In this document: piece by piece, positions 47,858 to 55,367 of the stretch
How the letters are laid out: each line of letters begins with the position of its first letter
How positions within the stretch are numbered: position 1 is the stretch's first letter
NCBI RefSeq assembly: GCF_900188005.1
Contig: NZ_FZNR01000021.1
Coordinates: 1 to 64,000, forward strand
Length of the DNA: 64,000 nucleotides
Source: Actinoplanes regularis
GTDB taxonomy: Bacteria; Actinomycetota; Actinomycetes; Mycobacteriales; Micromonosporaceae
Direction: 5' to 3'
Program-made: the position numbers and the translations under genes
Notes under the pieces: generated by a model
The model's input: the letters and a program-made list of their open reading frames with translations, nothing else
Database searches by the model: none
What the model was told of the DNA's origin: nothing

Positions 47858-50755
47858 ATGCGCAAGAGACGCGGCCTGGCCCTGCTGGCCGCCGCCCTGC
47901 TCACCGTCCCCCTGGCCGCCGCACCCGCTCGCGCCGACGAGTCCTTTCCGTTCCGCGATCCGAACCTGCCGCTGCAGGCCCGCATCGACGACCTGGTCGG
48001 CCGGCTCACCATTGACGAGAAACTCTCCCTGCTCCACCAATATCAACCCGCCATCCCGCGCCTCGGCATCGCCGTCTTCAAATCGGGTACCGAGGCGCTG
48101 CACGGCGTGGCCTGGTCCAACGACTACGACGCGGGCGGCGCCAAGATCGACGCGACCGCCACGGTCTTCCCGCAGGCGGTCGGCCTGGCCAGCACCTGGG
48201 ATCCCGCGCTCATCGGGCGGGTCGGCTCGGCGGTCGGCGACGAGGCCCGCGGCCTGCACGCGCAGGACCCGACGGTCTGGGGGCTGAACCTCTGGGCGCC
48301 GGTGGTCAACCTGCTGCGCGACCCGCGCTGGGGCCGCAACGAGGAGGGGTACTCCGAGGACCCGCTGCTGAGCGGGGCCATCGCCACGGCGTACGGCAGG
48401 GGTCTGCAGGGCGACGACCCGGACCGGCTGAAGACCGCGCCGACGCTCAAGCACTACGCGGCCTACAACAACGAGACGCTCCGCGACCGTACGTCGTCGA
48501 ACGTGCCGCAGCGGGTGCTCAACGAGTACGACCGGAAGACCTTCGAGATCCCCCTGCGCAACGACGCGGCGACCGGCGTGATGGCCTCGTACAACCTGAT
48601 CAACGGGCGGCCGGCCACGGTCGACCCGGACCTCGCCGGGCTGGTCCGCGGCTGGAGCGATCAGCGGCTGTTCAACGTCACGGACGCCTGGGCGCCGACC
48701 AACCTGACCGGCTCGCAGGGCTACTTCGCCACTCAGGCCGAGGCGAACGCGGCCGTGGTCAAGGCCGGTCTGGACAGCTTCACGGTCAACGACGCCAACG
48801 GTGCGCCCACCGTCGAGGCCCTGCGGCAGGCGCTCGACCACGGGCTGCTCACCGAGGCCCAGGTGGACACGGCGGTCGGGAACGCGCTGAGCATCCGGTT
48901 CCGCCTCGGCGAGTTCGATCCGGACGGCGGGCCGTACGCCGGGATTCCCGCCTCGGTCGTGGACAGCCCCGCGCACCGGCGGCTCGCCCGGGAGGCCGCC
49001 GCCGAGGCGATGGTGCTGTTGAAGAACTCCGGGGGAGCGCTTCCGCTCAAGGCCGGCGGTTCGGTCGCGGTGGCCGGCCCGCTCGGGGACACGATCTACA
49101 CGGACTGGTACGGGGGACAGCTCCCGTACCGGGTGACCGCCCTCGACGGACTCTCCGCCCGCGGGCCGGCCAGCTACTCCGCGGGCGCCGACCGGATCGC
49201 CCTCAAGGACGTGACCACCGGACGCTACGTCACCGCCGCCGACCCGGACGCCGTCGCCGCCACCGCCACGACCGCGGAGAGCGCCGCGCAGTTCGATTCG
49301 GTGGACTGGGGCGACGGGGTCTCCACCCTGCGCAACGCCGCCAACGGCAAGTACCTCGGCTACAACTGGGGCCCGTTCGTCACCCACGAGACGGCGCCCA
49401 CCGGCTGGTTCGTCCAGCAGCAGTTCAAGGTGGAGGATCAGGGCGACGGCACGGTCGTGCTGCACTACGCCGGTTACGAGACGCAGGAGAGCTGGTTCGG
49501 CTCCAACATCTACGTGACCGTGGGCGCGGACGGCAAGCTCGGTCTCGGCGCGTCGACCGCGGCCGGCGCCGCCCGCTTCGCCAAGGAGGTTCTCGCCGAC
49601 GGGGTCACCGCGGCCGCGGCCGCCGCCCGCAAGGCGGACACGGCGGTCGTGGTCGTCGGGACGAACCCGTTCGTGGCCGGGCGGGAGGCGCACGACCGGA
49701 CCGGGCTGAGCCTGGGCGCGCGGCAGGAGGCGCTGATCGAGGCGGTCCGGGCGGCCAACCCGCACACCGTGGTGGTGCTGCAGAGCAGCTACCCGGAGGC
49801 GATCAACTGGGCCCAGCAGCACGTGCCGGGCATCGTGTGGACCACCCACGCCGGCGCCGAGACCGGGAACGCCCTGGCCGACGTCCTCTACGGCGACGTC
49901 AACCCGTCCGGGAAGCTGACCCAGACCTGGTACCGCTCCACGGCCGACCTCCCGGCGGACCTCAACCAGTACGACATCATCAAGACGAAGCAGACGTACC
50001 AGTACAGCTCCGCGAAGCCGCTCTACCCGTTCGGCCATGGACTGTCGTACACCGACTTCCGTTACGGATCGTTGCGGGTCGCCGATGGCCGGGTCAGCCT
50101 GACCGTCACCAACACCGGCCGGCGCGCCGGCGACGAGGTGGTCCAGCTCTACACCCACCAGCGCACCTCCCGGGACGCCGTCGCCACCGAGCAGCTGGAG
50201 GGCTTCCAGAAGGTGCATCTCGCCGCCGGGCAGTCGAAGGTGGTGACGTTCTCGCTGACCCCGCGTGACCTGGCGCGGTGGGACGTGACCCGGCAACGCT
50301 GGGTCACCGAGACCTCGGTCTACGACCTCCTGGTCGGCTCGTCGTCCGCCGACCTCCGGCAGCGGGCGTCGCTGCCCGTGCGGGGCGAGACGATCCCGGC
50401 GCGGGACCTGTCGAAGACCACGCGCGCGGAAACCTTCGACGACTACTCGGGCGCGCGGTTGCTGGACGAGAGCAAGGCGAGCGGCACGGTCGTCGCCGGG
50501 GACTGGATCGCCTTCGAGGACGCCGCGCTGCGCGGCGGCCGGACCCTGACGGTACGGGCGTCCGGCGCCGGGTCCGTTCAGGTCCGGGTGGGTTCGCCCA
50601 CCGGGCGGCTGCTGGGCACGGCCACGGTGGGTGACACCGGCGGGATCTACTCGTACGCGGACGTCACCGCACCGTTGTCGGCCGTGAGCGGCCGTCAGGA
50701 CGTCTACCTGGTGCTGAGCTCCGGGCTGAGACTGGCCTCGTTCAGCATCCGCTGA
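47858..50755 (+). CDS. secreted glycoside hydrolase family 3 enzyme with inserted domain
   Basis: A 965-residue exported protein: signal peptide (about 1-28, ending APARA), GH3 N-terminal barrel (DPRWGRNEEGYSEDP, TLKHYAAYNNE, catalytic Asp probably in FNVTDAWAPTN), GH3 C-terminal sandwich (LLKNSGGALPL) and a fibronectin-like domain (RRAGDEVVQLYTHQR). The sandwich is interrupted from about residue 440 to 570 by a beta-trefoil/fascin-like segment (KDVTTGRYVTA, then NGKYLGYNWG). The family includes beta-glucosidases and beta-xylosidases. The ATG at 47858 follows GAGGGA. The operator upstream puts it in the same regulon as the importer and GH31 enzyme. Confidence 0.92.
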   Translation: MRKRRGLALLAAALLTVPLAAAPARADESFPFRDPNLPLQARIDDLVGRLTIDEKLSLLHQYQPAIPRLGIAVFKSGTEALHGVAWSNDYDAGGAKIDATATVFPQAVGLASTWDPALIGRVGSAVGDEARGLHAQDPTVWGLNLWAPVVNLLRDPRWGRNEEGYSEDPLLSGAIATAYGRGLQGDDPDRLKTAPTLKHYAAYNNETLRDRTSSNVPQRVLNEYDRKTFEIPLRNDAATGVMASYNLINGRPATVDPDLAGLVRGWSDQRLFNVTDAWAPTNLTGSQGYFATQAEANAAVVKAGLDSFTVNDANGAPTVEALRQALDHGLLTEAQVDTAVGNALSIRFRLGEFDPDGGPYAGIPASVVDSPAHRRLAREAAAEAMVLLKNSGGALPLKAGGSVAVAGPLGDTIYTDWYGGQLPYRVTALDGLSARGPASYSAGADRIALKDVTTGRYVTAADPDAVAATATTAESAAQFDSVDWGDGVSTLRNAANGKYLGYNWGPFVTHETAPTGWFVQQQFKVEDQGDGTVVLHYAGYETQESWFGSNIYVTVGADGKLGLGASTAAGAARFAKEVLADGVTAAAAAARKADTAVVVVGTNPFVAGREAHDRTGLSLGARQEALIEAVRAANPHTVVVLQSSYPEAINWAQQHVPGIVWTTHAGAETGNALADVLYGDVNPSGKLTQTWYRSTADLPADLNQYDIIKTKQTYQYSSAKPLYPFGHGLSYTDFRYGSLRVADGRVSLTVTNTGRRAGDEVVQLYTHQRTSRDAVATEQLEGFQKVHLAAGQSKVVTFSLTPRDLARWDVTRQRWVTETSVYDLLVGSSSADLRQRASLPVRGETIPARDLSKTTRAETFDDYSGARLLDESKASGTVVAGDWIAFEDAALRGGRTLTVRASGAGSVQVRVGSPTGRLLGTATVGDTGGIYSYADVTAPLSAVSGRQDVYLVLSSGLRLASFSIR

Positions 50756-50800
50756 GACTCGCGGCGGGGGGCCGACTGGGAGCGGGCCCTCCGCCGCGAC

Positions 50801-50857
50801 CCCCCGCGTGTGCGGGAACTTGAATCCATCGGCAAGCCTGACCCCGCGTGTGCGGGG
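50801..50857. repeat. two copies of a short CRISPR-like hairpin, 40 bp apart
   Basis: CCCCGCGTGTGCGGG occurs at about 50802-50816 and 50842-50856, separated by unique sequence. The unit resembles the central hairpin of actinobacterial type I-E CRISPR repeats, but the 40-bp period is too short for a ~28-bp repeat plus ~33-bp spacer, and no cas gene is present. It may be a terminator pair or leader structure between the GH3 and LacI genes. Confidence 0.5.
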
Positions 50858-50931
50858 CGTGACCAGGCAGGTAGTTAGGATCGAGGAGGGGAGCGGTCTT
50901 GGGTGGGGACCGGCAGACGTGGGGAGGCGCA

Positions 50932-51948
50932 GTGCCGACGATCAATGACGTCGCCCGGGCAGCCGGTGTTTCGCCCAGCACGGTGTCGTACGTGTTGAGT
51001 GGCCGCCGCCCCATCTCCGCCGAGACCCGGGCCCGGGTCCAGGCCGCCATCGCCGAGCTCGGCTTCCATCCGCACGCCGGGGCACGGGCCCTGGCCAGCA
51101 GCAAGACGAACGTGCTCGCGCTGGTCGCGCCGCTGCGGGTGGACGTCAACGTGCCGGTCATCATGCAGTTCGCGACGGCGGTGGTGACCGCGGCCCGGTC
51201 GTACAACCACGACGTTCTGCTGCTGACCAAGGACGAGGGCACCGCCGGGCTGGAGCGGGTGGCGCACAGCACGATGGTCGACGCGCTGATCCTGATGGAC
51301 ATCGAGCGCGACGACGTGCGCCTGCCGGCCATCCGGCGGCTCAAGCAGCCCTCGGTGCTGATCGGCCTGCCCGTCGACCACGCCGGCATCGCCTGCGTCG
51401 ACCTGGATTTCGAGGCCGCGGCCGGGCTCGCGCTGCGGCACCTGGCCGGTCACGGCCACCGGCGGATCGGCCTGGTCGGCCCGTCGCCGTCGGTCTACCG
51501 GCGGCAGACGACGTACGCGGACCGGTTCCTCGCGGGGTTCCTCCAGGTCTCCGGCGAACTGGAGCTGCGGACCGCGACCCACCCGTGCGAGCCGGGCGTG
51601 GATGGTGCCCGGGCCGCCCTCGCCGACCTCGACACCGAACTGCCCGGCCTGACCGCCCTGGTGGTGCACAACGAGGAGGCGCTGCGGCCGTTGCTCGATC
51701 TGCTGCGCGCCGCCGGGCGCCGGGTTCCGGAGGACATCTCGATCGTCGCCGTCTGCCCGCGGGACGTGGCGGTCGCGATGCCGGTCAATCTGACCTCGAT
51801 CGACATCCCGGCGCACGACGTCGGGACTCTCGCGGTGGAGACCGCGATGCGGCTGCTGGACAACCGCCGGGTCGACTTCACGCGGCTGCTGGAGCCGAGC
51901 CTGGTCGAGCGGGACAGCTGCCGCGAAATCGGGCCGTCACACCGTTGA
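50932..51948 (+). CDS. LacI-family transcriptional repressor
   Basis: A 338-residue LacI/GalR regulator. The N-terminal helix-turn-helix (TINDVARAAGVSPSTVSYVL) and hinge (RARVQAAIAELGFHPHAGAR) are canonical, and a periplasmic-binding-protein-like ligand domain follows. The GTG start follows GGGGAGG. It lies between the GH3 gene and the ABC operon, both of which carry TCGAAGCGCTTCGA, so it is the likely repressor and is probably released by a sugar taken up by the importer. No copy of the operator lies before its own gene, so autoregulation is not indicated. Confidence 0.93.
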   Translation: MPTINDVARAAGVSPSTVSYVLSGRRPISAETRARVQAAIAELGFHPHAGARALASSKTNVLALVAPLRVDVNVPVIMQFATAVVTAARSYNHDVLLLTKDEGTAGLERVAHSTMVDALILMDIERDDVRLPAIRRLKQPSVLIGLPVDHAGIACVDLDFEAAAGLALRHLAGHGHRRIGLVGPSPSVYRRQTTYADRFLAGFLQVSGELELRTATHPCEPGVDGARAALADLDTELPGLTALVVHNEEALRPLLDLLRAAGRRVPEDISIVAVCPRDVAVAMPVNLTSIDIPAHDVGTLAVETAMRLLDNRRVDFTRLLEPSLVERDSCREIGPSHR

Positions 51949-51990
51949 CATCTCCCGCACTGGTTCCCTAGCGTCTGCGACAAGGCAGTT

Positions 51991-52006
51991 GTCGAAGCGC
52001 TTCGAC
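51991..52006. promoter_or_regulatory. LacI-type operator 1 before the ABC operon
   Basis: The perfect 16-bp palindrome GTCGAAGCGCTTCGAC lies 85-100 bases before the solute-binding-protein start. The core is identical to the operator before the GH3 gene. Confidence 0.88.
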
Positions 52007-52021
52007 GGTTCGCGTCGATTC

Positions 52022-52037
52022 GTCGAAGCGCTTCGAC
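52022..52037. promoter_or_regulatory. LacI-type operator 2 before the ABC operon
   Basis: A second identical 16-bp palindrome starts 31 bases after the first, close to three helical turns, so two repressor dimers would bind the same face of the DNA. It ends 53 bases before the start codon. Confidence 0.88.
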
Positions 52038-52090
52038 AGATTCGCTTTTCTGTTTGCGTACTCCTTGACCAGTCCCCCTGGGAGGACGAT

Positions 52091-53407
52091 ATGGCAGTTT
52101 CCCGGCGCGGCCTGCTGGCCGGCTCATTGTTGATGACCGCGTCGCTCGCCCTGGGCGCCTGCGGCGGCGGTGGCGGCGACTCCACCTCGGACGAGGGCGC
52201 CGACGCCAAGTCCCTCACCCTCTGGCACTACGAAGGACCGACCAGCGCGATGGGCGTCGCCTGGAACAAGGCGATCGAGATCTTCAAGCAGAAGCACCCC
52301 GGCGTCGAGGTGAAGTTCGAGGAGAAGGGCTTCGAGCAGATCCAGCAGAACGCTCAGATGATCCTGAACTCGGACAGCGCACCCGACATCCTCGAGTACA
52401 ACAAGGGCAACGCCACCGCCGGCCTGCTCTCCAAGCAGGGCCTGCTCACCGACCTCTCGGAGCAGGCCACCAAGCGCGGCTGGGACTCCAAGCTCAGCGC
52501 CAGCCTGCAGACCACGGCCAAGTACGACGAAGACGGCATCATGGGCAGCGGCAAGTTCTTCGGTGTGCCCAACTACGGCGAATACGTCATGGTTTATTAC
52601 AACAAGGCGATGTTCGACAAGTACAAGATCGCCGTGCCGGCCACACTGGACGAATTCACCGCCGCGATGGACACGTTCGTCAAGAACAAGGTCACCCCGC
52701 TCGCGGTCGGCGGCGCCGAGTACCCCGCTCAGCAGATCTTCTACGAGCTCGCGCTCTCCAAGGCCGACCGCGCCTTCGTCGACGACTACCAGCTGTACAA
52801 GCACAAGGTCGACTTCAACGGCCCGGTGCTCAGCTACGGCGCGCAGACCTTCGCCGACTGGGTCCAGAAGGGCTACATCGCCAAGAACTCGGCCAGCATC
52901 AAGGCCGAGGACATGGGCACCTCCTGGGAGCAGGGCAAGTTCCCGATCCTGATCTCCGGCAGCTGGTGGTACGGCCGGTTCGCCAAGGAGATCAAGAACT
53001 TCGAGTGGGGCACCTTCCTGTTCCCGGGCAACAACCTGCACCCGGGCTCCAGCGGCAACCTCTGGGTCGTCCCGGAGAAGAGCAAGGCCAAGAGCCTGGC
53101 GTACGACTTCATCGACATCACCATGTCGCCCGAGGTGCAGAACCTGCTCGGCAACAGCGGCGGTGTCCCGGTCGCGGCCGACCCGTCGGCGATCACCGAC
53201 CCGAAGAACAAGGAGCTGATCGAGAACTTCAACAAGATCTCGACCTCGGACGGCCTCGCGTTCTACCCCGACTGGCCCGCCCCGGGCTACTACGACGTGC
53301 TGGTCGCCGGCGTGCAGGGCCTGATCAACGGCTCGAAGACGCCGCAGGCGTTCCGCGACGAGATCGCCAAGCCGTACAACGAGAACCTGGCCGACCTGGG
53401 CAAGTGA
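52091..53407 (+). CDS. sugar ABC transporter solute-binding lipoprotein
   Basis: A 438-residue family 1 extracellular solute-binding protein. The signal peptide contains SRRGLLAGS, which could allow Tat export, and ends in the lipobox LGAC (Cys about 23), followed by a Gly/Ser linker. Mature features are LTLWHYEGPTSAMGVAWNK and FFGVPNYGEYVMVYYNKAMF. The ATG follows GGAGGACGAT. It is the first gene of a four-gene operon with two permeases and a GH31 enzyme. No ATPase gene is present; a shared MsiK-type ATPase elsewhere in the genome would be expected. Confidence 0.93.
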   Translation: MAVSRRGLLAGSLLMTASLALGACGGGGGDSTSDEGADAKSLTLWHYEGPTSAMGVAWNKAIEIFKQKHPGVEVKFEEKGFEQIQQNAQMILNSDSAPDILEYNKGNATAGLLSKQGLLTDLSEQATKRGWDSKLSASLQTTAKYDEDGIMGSGKFFGVPNYGEYVMVYYNKAMFDKYKIAVPATLDEFTAAMDTFVKNKVTPLAVGGAEYPAQQIFYELALSKADRAFVDDYQLYKHKVDFNGPVLSYGAQTFADWVQKGYIAKNSASIKAEDMGTSWEQGKFPILISGSWWYGRFAKEIKNFEWGTFLFPGNNLHPGSSGNLWVVPEKSKAKSLAYDFIDITMSPEVQNLLGNSGGVPVAADPSAITDPKNKELIENFNKISTSDGLAFYPDWPAPGYYDVLVAGVQGLINGSKTPQAFRDEIAKPYNENLADLGK

Positions 53408-53464
53408 TCTTCGTTGCGGGCGGCGGGACTCCGCCGCCAGCAACGGGTGGAAAGGACCGGGCAC

Positions 53465-54364
53465 ATGGCCGGCAGCACCAAGAACCGCGGCTACGCGGTC
53501 TACCTCATCCCCGGGATCGTCGCCTCGACCGCGGTGATCATCGTTCCGCTGGTGATGACGGTCTACATCAGCTTCACCAAGTGGACCGGGATCGGTAGCC
53601 CCCGCTGGGTCGGCTTCGACAACTACACCCGGCTCTTTCAGGACGCCAACTTCTGGGCCTCCTTCGGGCACATCATCCTGCTGATCCTCGCGATGGCGGT
53701 GGTGCCGACCTTCCTCGGCCTGGTCCTGGCCGCGGTCCTGTTCGACTACATCGCCAAGCGATTCGGCGACCGCTGGGCGTCCGTGCTGCGCTCCGGCTAC
53801 TACCTGCCGCAGGTGCTGCCGGTCGCGGTCACCGGCATCATCTGGGGCTGGATCCTGCACCCCAGCTACGGCGCGCTGAACAGGATCCTCGAGTCGGTCG
53901 GGCTCGGCTCGCTCGCGCACAACTGGCTCGGCGACCCGCAGTACGCGCTCTACAGCGTGATGGGCGTGATGATCTGGTTCCAGCTCGGCTACCCGATCGT
54001 CATGTTCATGTCCGGGCTGCAGCGCATCGACCCGGAGCTCTACGAGGCGGCCGATCTGGACGGCGCGACCTGGTGGCAGCGGTTCCGGAAGATCACCATC
54101 GCGATGATCCGGCCCGAGCTGTACGTGGTGCTGGTGACGACCACCATCGCCTCGCTCAAGATCTTCGGGCAGATCTTCGTGCTGACCCGCGGCGGGCCGA
54201 GCAACGCCACGCTCGTGCCGTCGTACTTCGCCTACAAGAACTTCTTCGAGAAGGCCCAGGTCGGGTACGGATCGGCGATCTCCACGGTGCTCACCGTCCT
54301 GATCGTCGTCCTCGCGATCGTCTTCCTGCGCCTGCAGAACCGTGCCGAGCGGACCTCGTCATGA
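53465..54364 (+). CDS. sugar ABC transporter permease (MalF type)
   Basis: A 299-residue inner-membrane permease with six predicted membrane helices. The EAA loop that contacts the ATPase reads YEAADLDGATWWQRFRKITI, and the helix FQLGYPIVMFMSGLQ precedes it. The ATG at 53465 follows GGAAAGGA. Its stop overlaps the start of the next permease by 4 bp (ATGA), so the two are coupled and should be made in equal amounts. Confidence 0.93.
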   Translation: MAGSTKNRGYAVYLIPGIVASTAVIIVPLVMTVYISFTKWTGIGSPRWVGFDNYTRLFQDANFWASFGHIILLILAMAVVPTFLGLVLAAVLFDYIAKRFGDRWASVLRSGYYLPQVLPVAVTGIIWGWILHPSYGALNRILESVGLGSLAHNWLGDPQYALYSVMGVMIWFQLGYPIVMFMSGLQRIDPELYEAADLDGATWWQRFRKITIAMIRPELYVVLVTTTIASLKIFGQIFVLTRGGPSNATLVPSYFAYKNFFEKAQVGYGSAISTVLTVLIVVLAIVFLRLQNRAERTSS

Positions 54365-55335
54365 CCGACCGCACCGAGCGACGCCGCGCCGCGCCGATGA
54401 GCGACCTCGCAGGCGAGGGCCAGGAGGGCATGACAACGGAGACACAGGACCCGATGACTCTCACCGCCACTCGCGCACCCCAGCGTCGTACCGCCGAGAA
54501 GCCCGCCCTCCGGGAGCGCAACCCCGGCCGCTTCCTGATCCTGACGATCCTGCTCGTCCTGCTCCTGCTGATCGTCGCGCCGCTGCTGGTGGTCGCCGTC
54601 AACGCGGTCAAGAGCCCGGCCGACTACGCCGCGAACGGCCCGCTCTCCCTGCCCGGGAAGCTGCACTGGCAGGGCATCGTCGACTTCTGGAACCGGGTCG
54701 ACTTCGGACTCAAGCTCTGGAACAGCTTCATCACCAGCCTCGCGGTGGCGGTGCTGGGCGTGATCCTCTCGGTGCTCAACGCGTACGCGCTGGGCATCGG
54801 CCGGGTCCGGGGCCGGCTCTGGTTCCTGGTCTTCTTCCTGATCGCCAACCTGCTACCCCAGGAGGTGCTGGTCTACCCGCTGTACTACCTGTCGAAGCAG
54901 TTCGGCCTCTACGACAGCCTGTTCTCGATCATCATCATCTTCACCGTCATCCAGAGCGCCTTCGGCACCTACCTGCTCACCTCGGTCTACACCGAGTTCC
55001 CCAAAGAGCTGCTGGAGGCCGCCGCGATCGACGGCGCGGGGAAGTGGCGCGCGCTGTGGCGGGTGGTGGTCCCGGTCAGCCGGCCGACCCTCGCGGTCCT
55101 GTTCACGTTCTTCTTCATCTGGACGTGGAACGAGTTTTTCCTGCCGCTGATCTTCCTGATCTCCAACGACAACCAGACCGTCCCGGTGGCACTCGGCGTG
55201 CTCCAGGGCGACCGGATGATGGACGCCACGACCACCAGCGCCTCCGCGCTGATCGGCATCATCCCGGCGATGGTCTTCTTCCTGATCTTCCAGCGGACCC
55301 TCACGCGCGGCATCGCGGCCGGCGCCATCAAGTGA
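54361..55335 (+). CDS. sugar ABC transporter permease (MalG type)
   Basis: A 324-residue permease with an unusually long cytoplasmic N-terminus (about 55 residues) before the first helix, then six helices and the EAA loop LEAAAIDGAGKWRALWRVVV. The start overlaps the MalF-type stop (ATGA). Internal ATGs at 54397 and 54430 could give a shorter and more usual N-terminus; AGGAGG sits very close to the one at 54430. It works with the MalF-type permease and the binding protein. Confidence 0.92.
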   Translation: MTDRTERRRAAPMSDLAGEGQEGMTTETQDPMTLTATRAPQRRTAEKPALRERNPGRFLILTILLVLLLLIVAPLLVVAVNAVKSPADYAANGPLSLPGKLHWQGIVDFWNRVDFGLKLWNSFITSLAVAVLGVILSVLNAYALGIGRVRGRLWFLVFFLIANLLPQEVLVYPLYYLSKQFGLYDSLFSIIIIFTVIQSAFGTYLLTSVYTEFPKELLEAAAIDGAGKWRALWRVVVPVSRPTLAVLFTFFFIWTWNEFFLPLIFLISNDNQTVPVALGVLQGDRMMDATTTSASALIGIIPAMVFFLIFQRTLTRGIAAGAIK

Positions 55336-55367
55336 CCTCCGCCTTCAGTGACTCGTAAAGGACGCAC

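Noticed and set aside
47840..50296. 818-codon frame antisense to the GH3 gene
   Set aside because: It lies wholly antisense to a gene with clear GH3 motifs. The composition is that of a GC-rich shadow frame.
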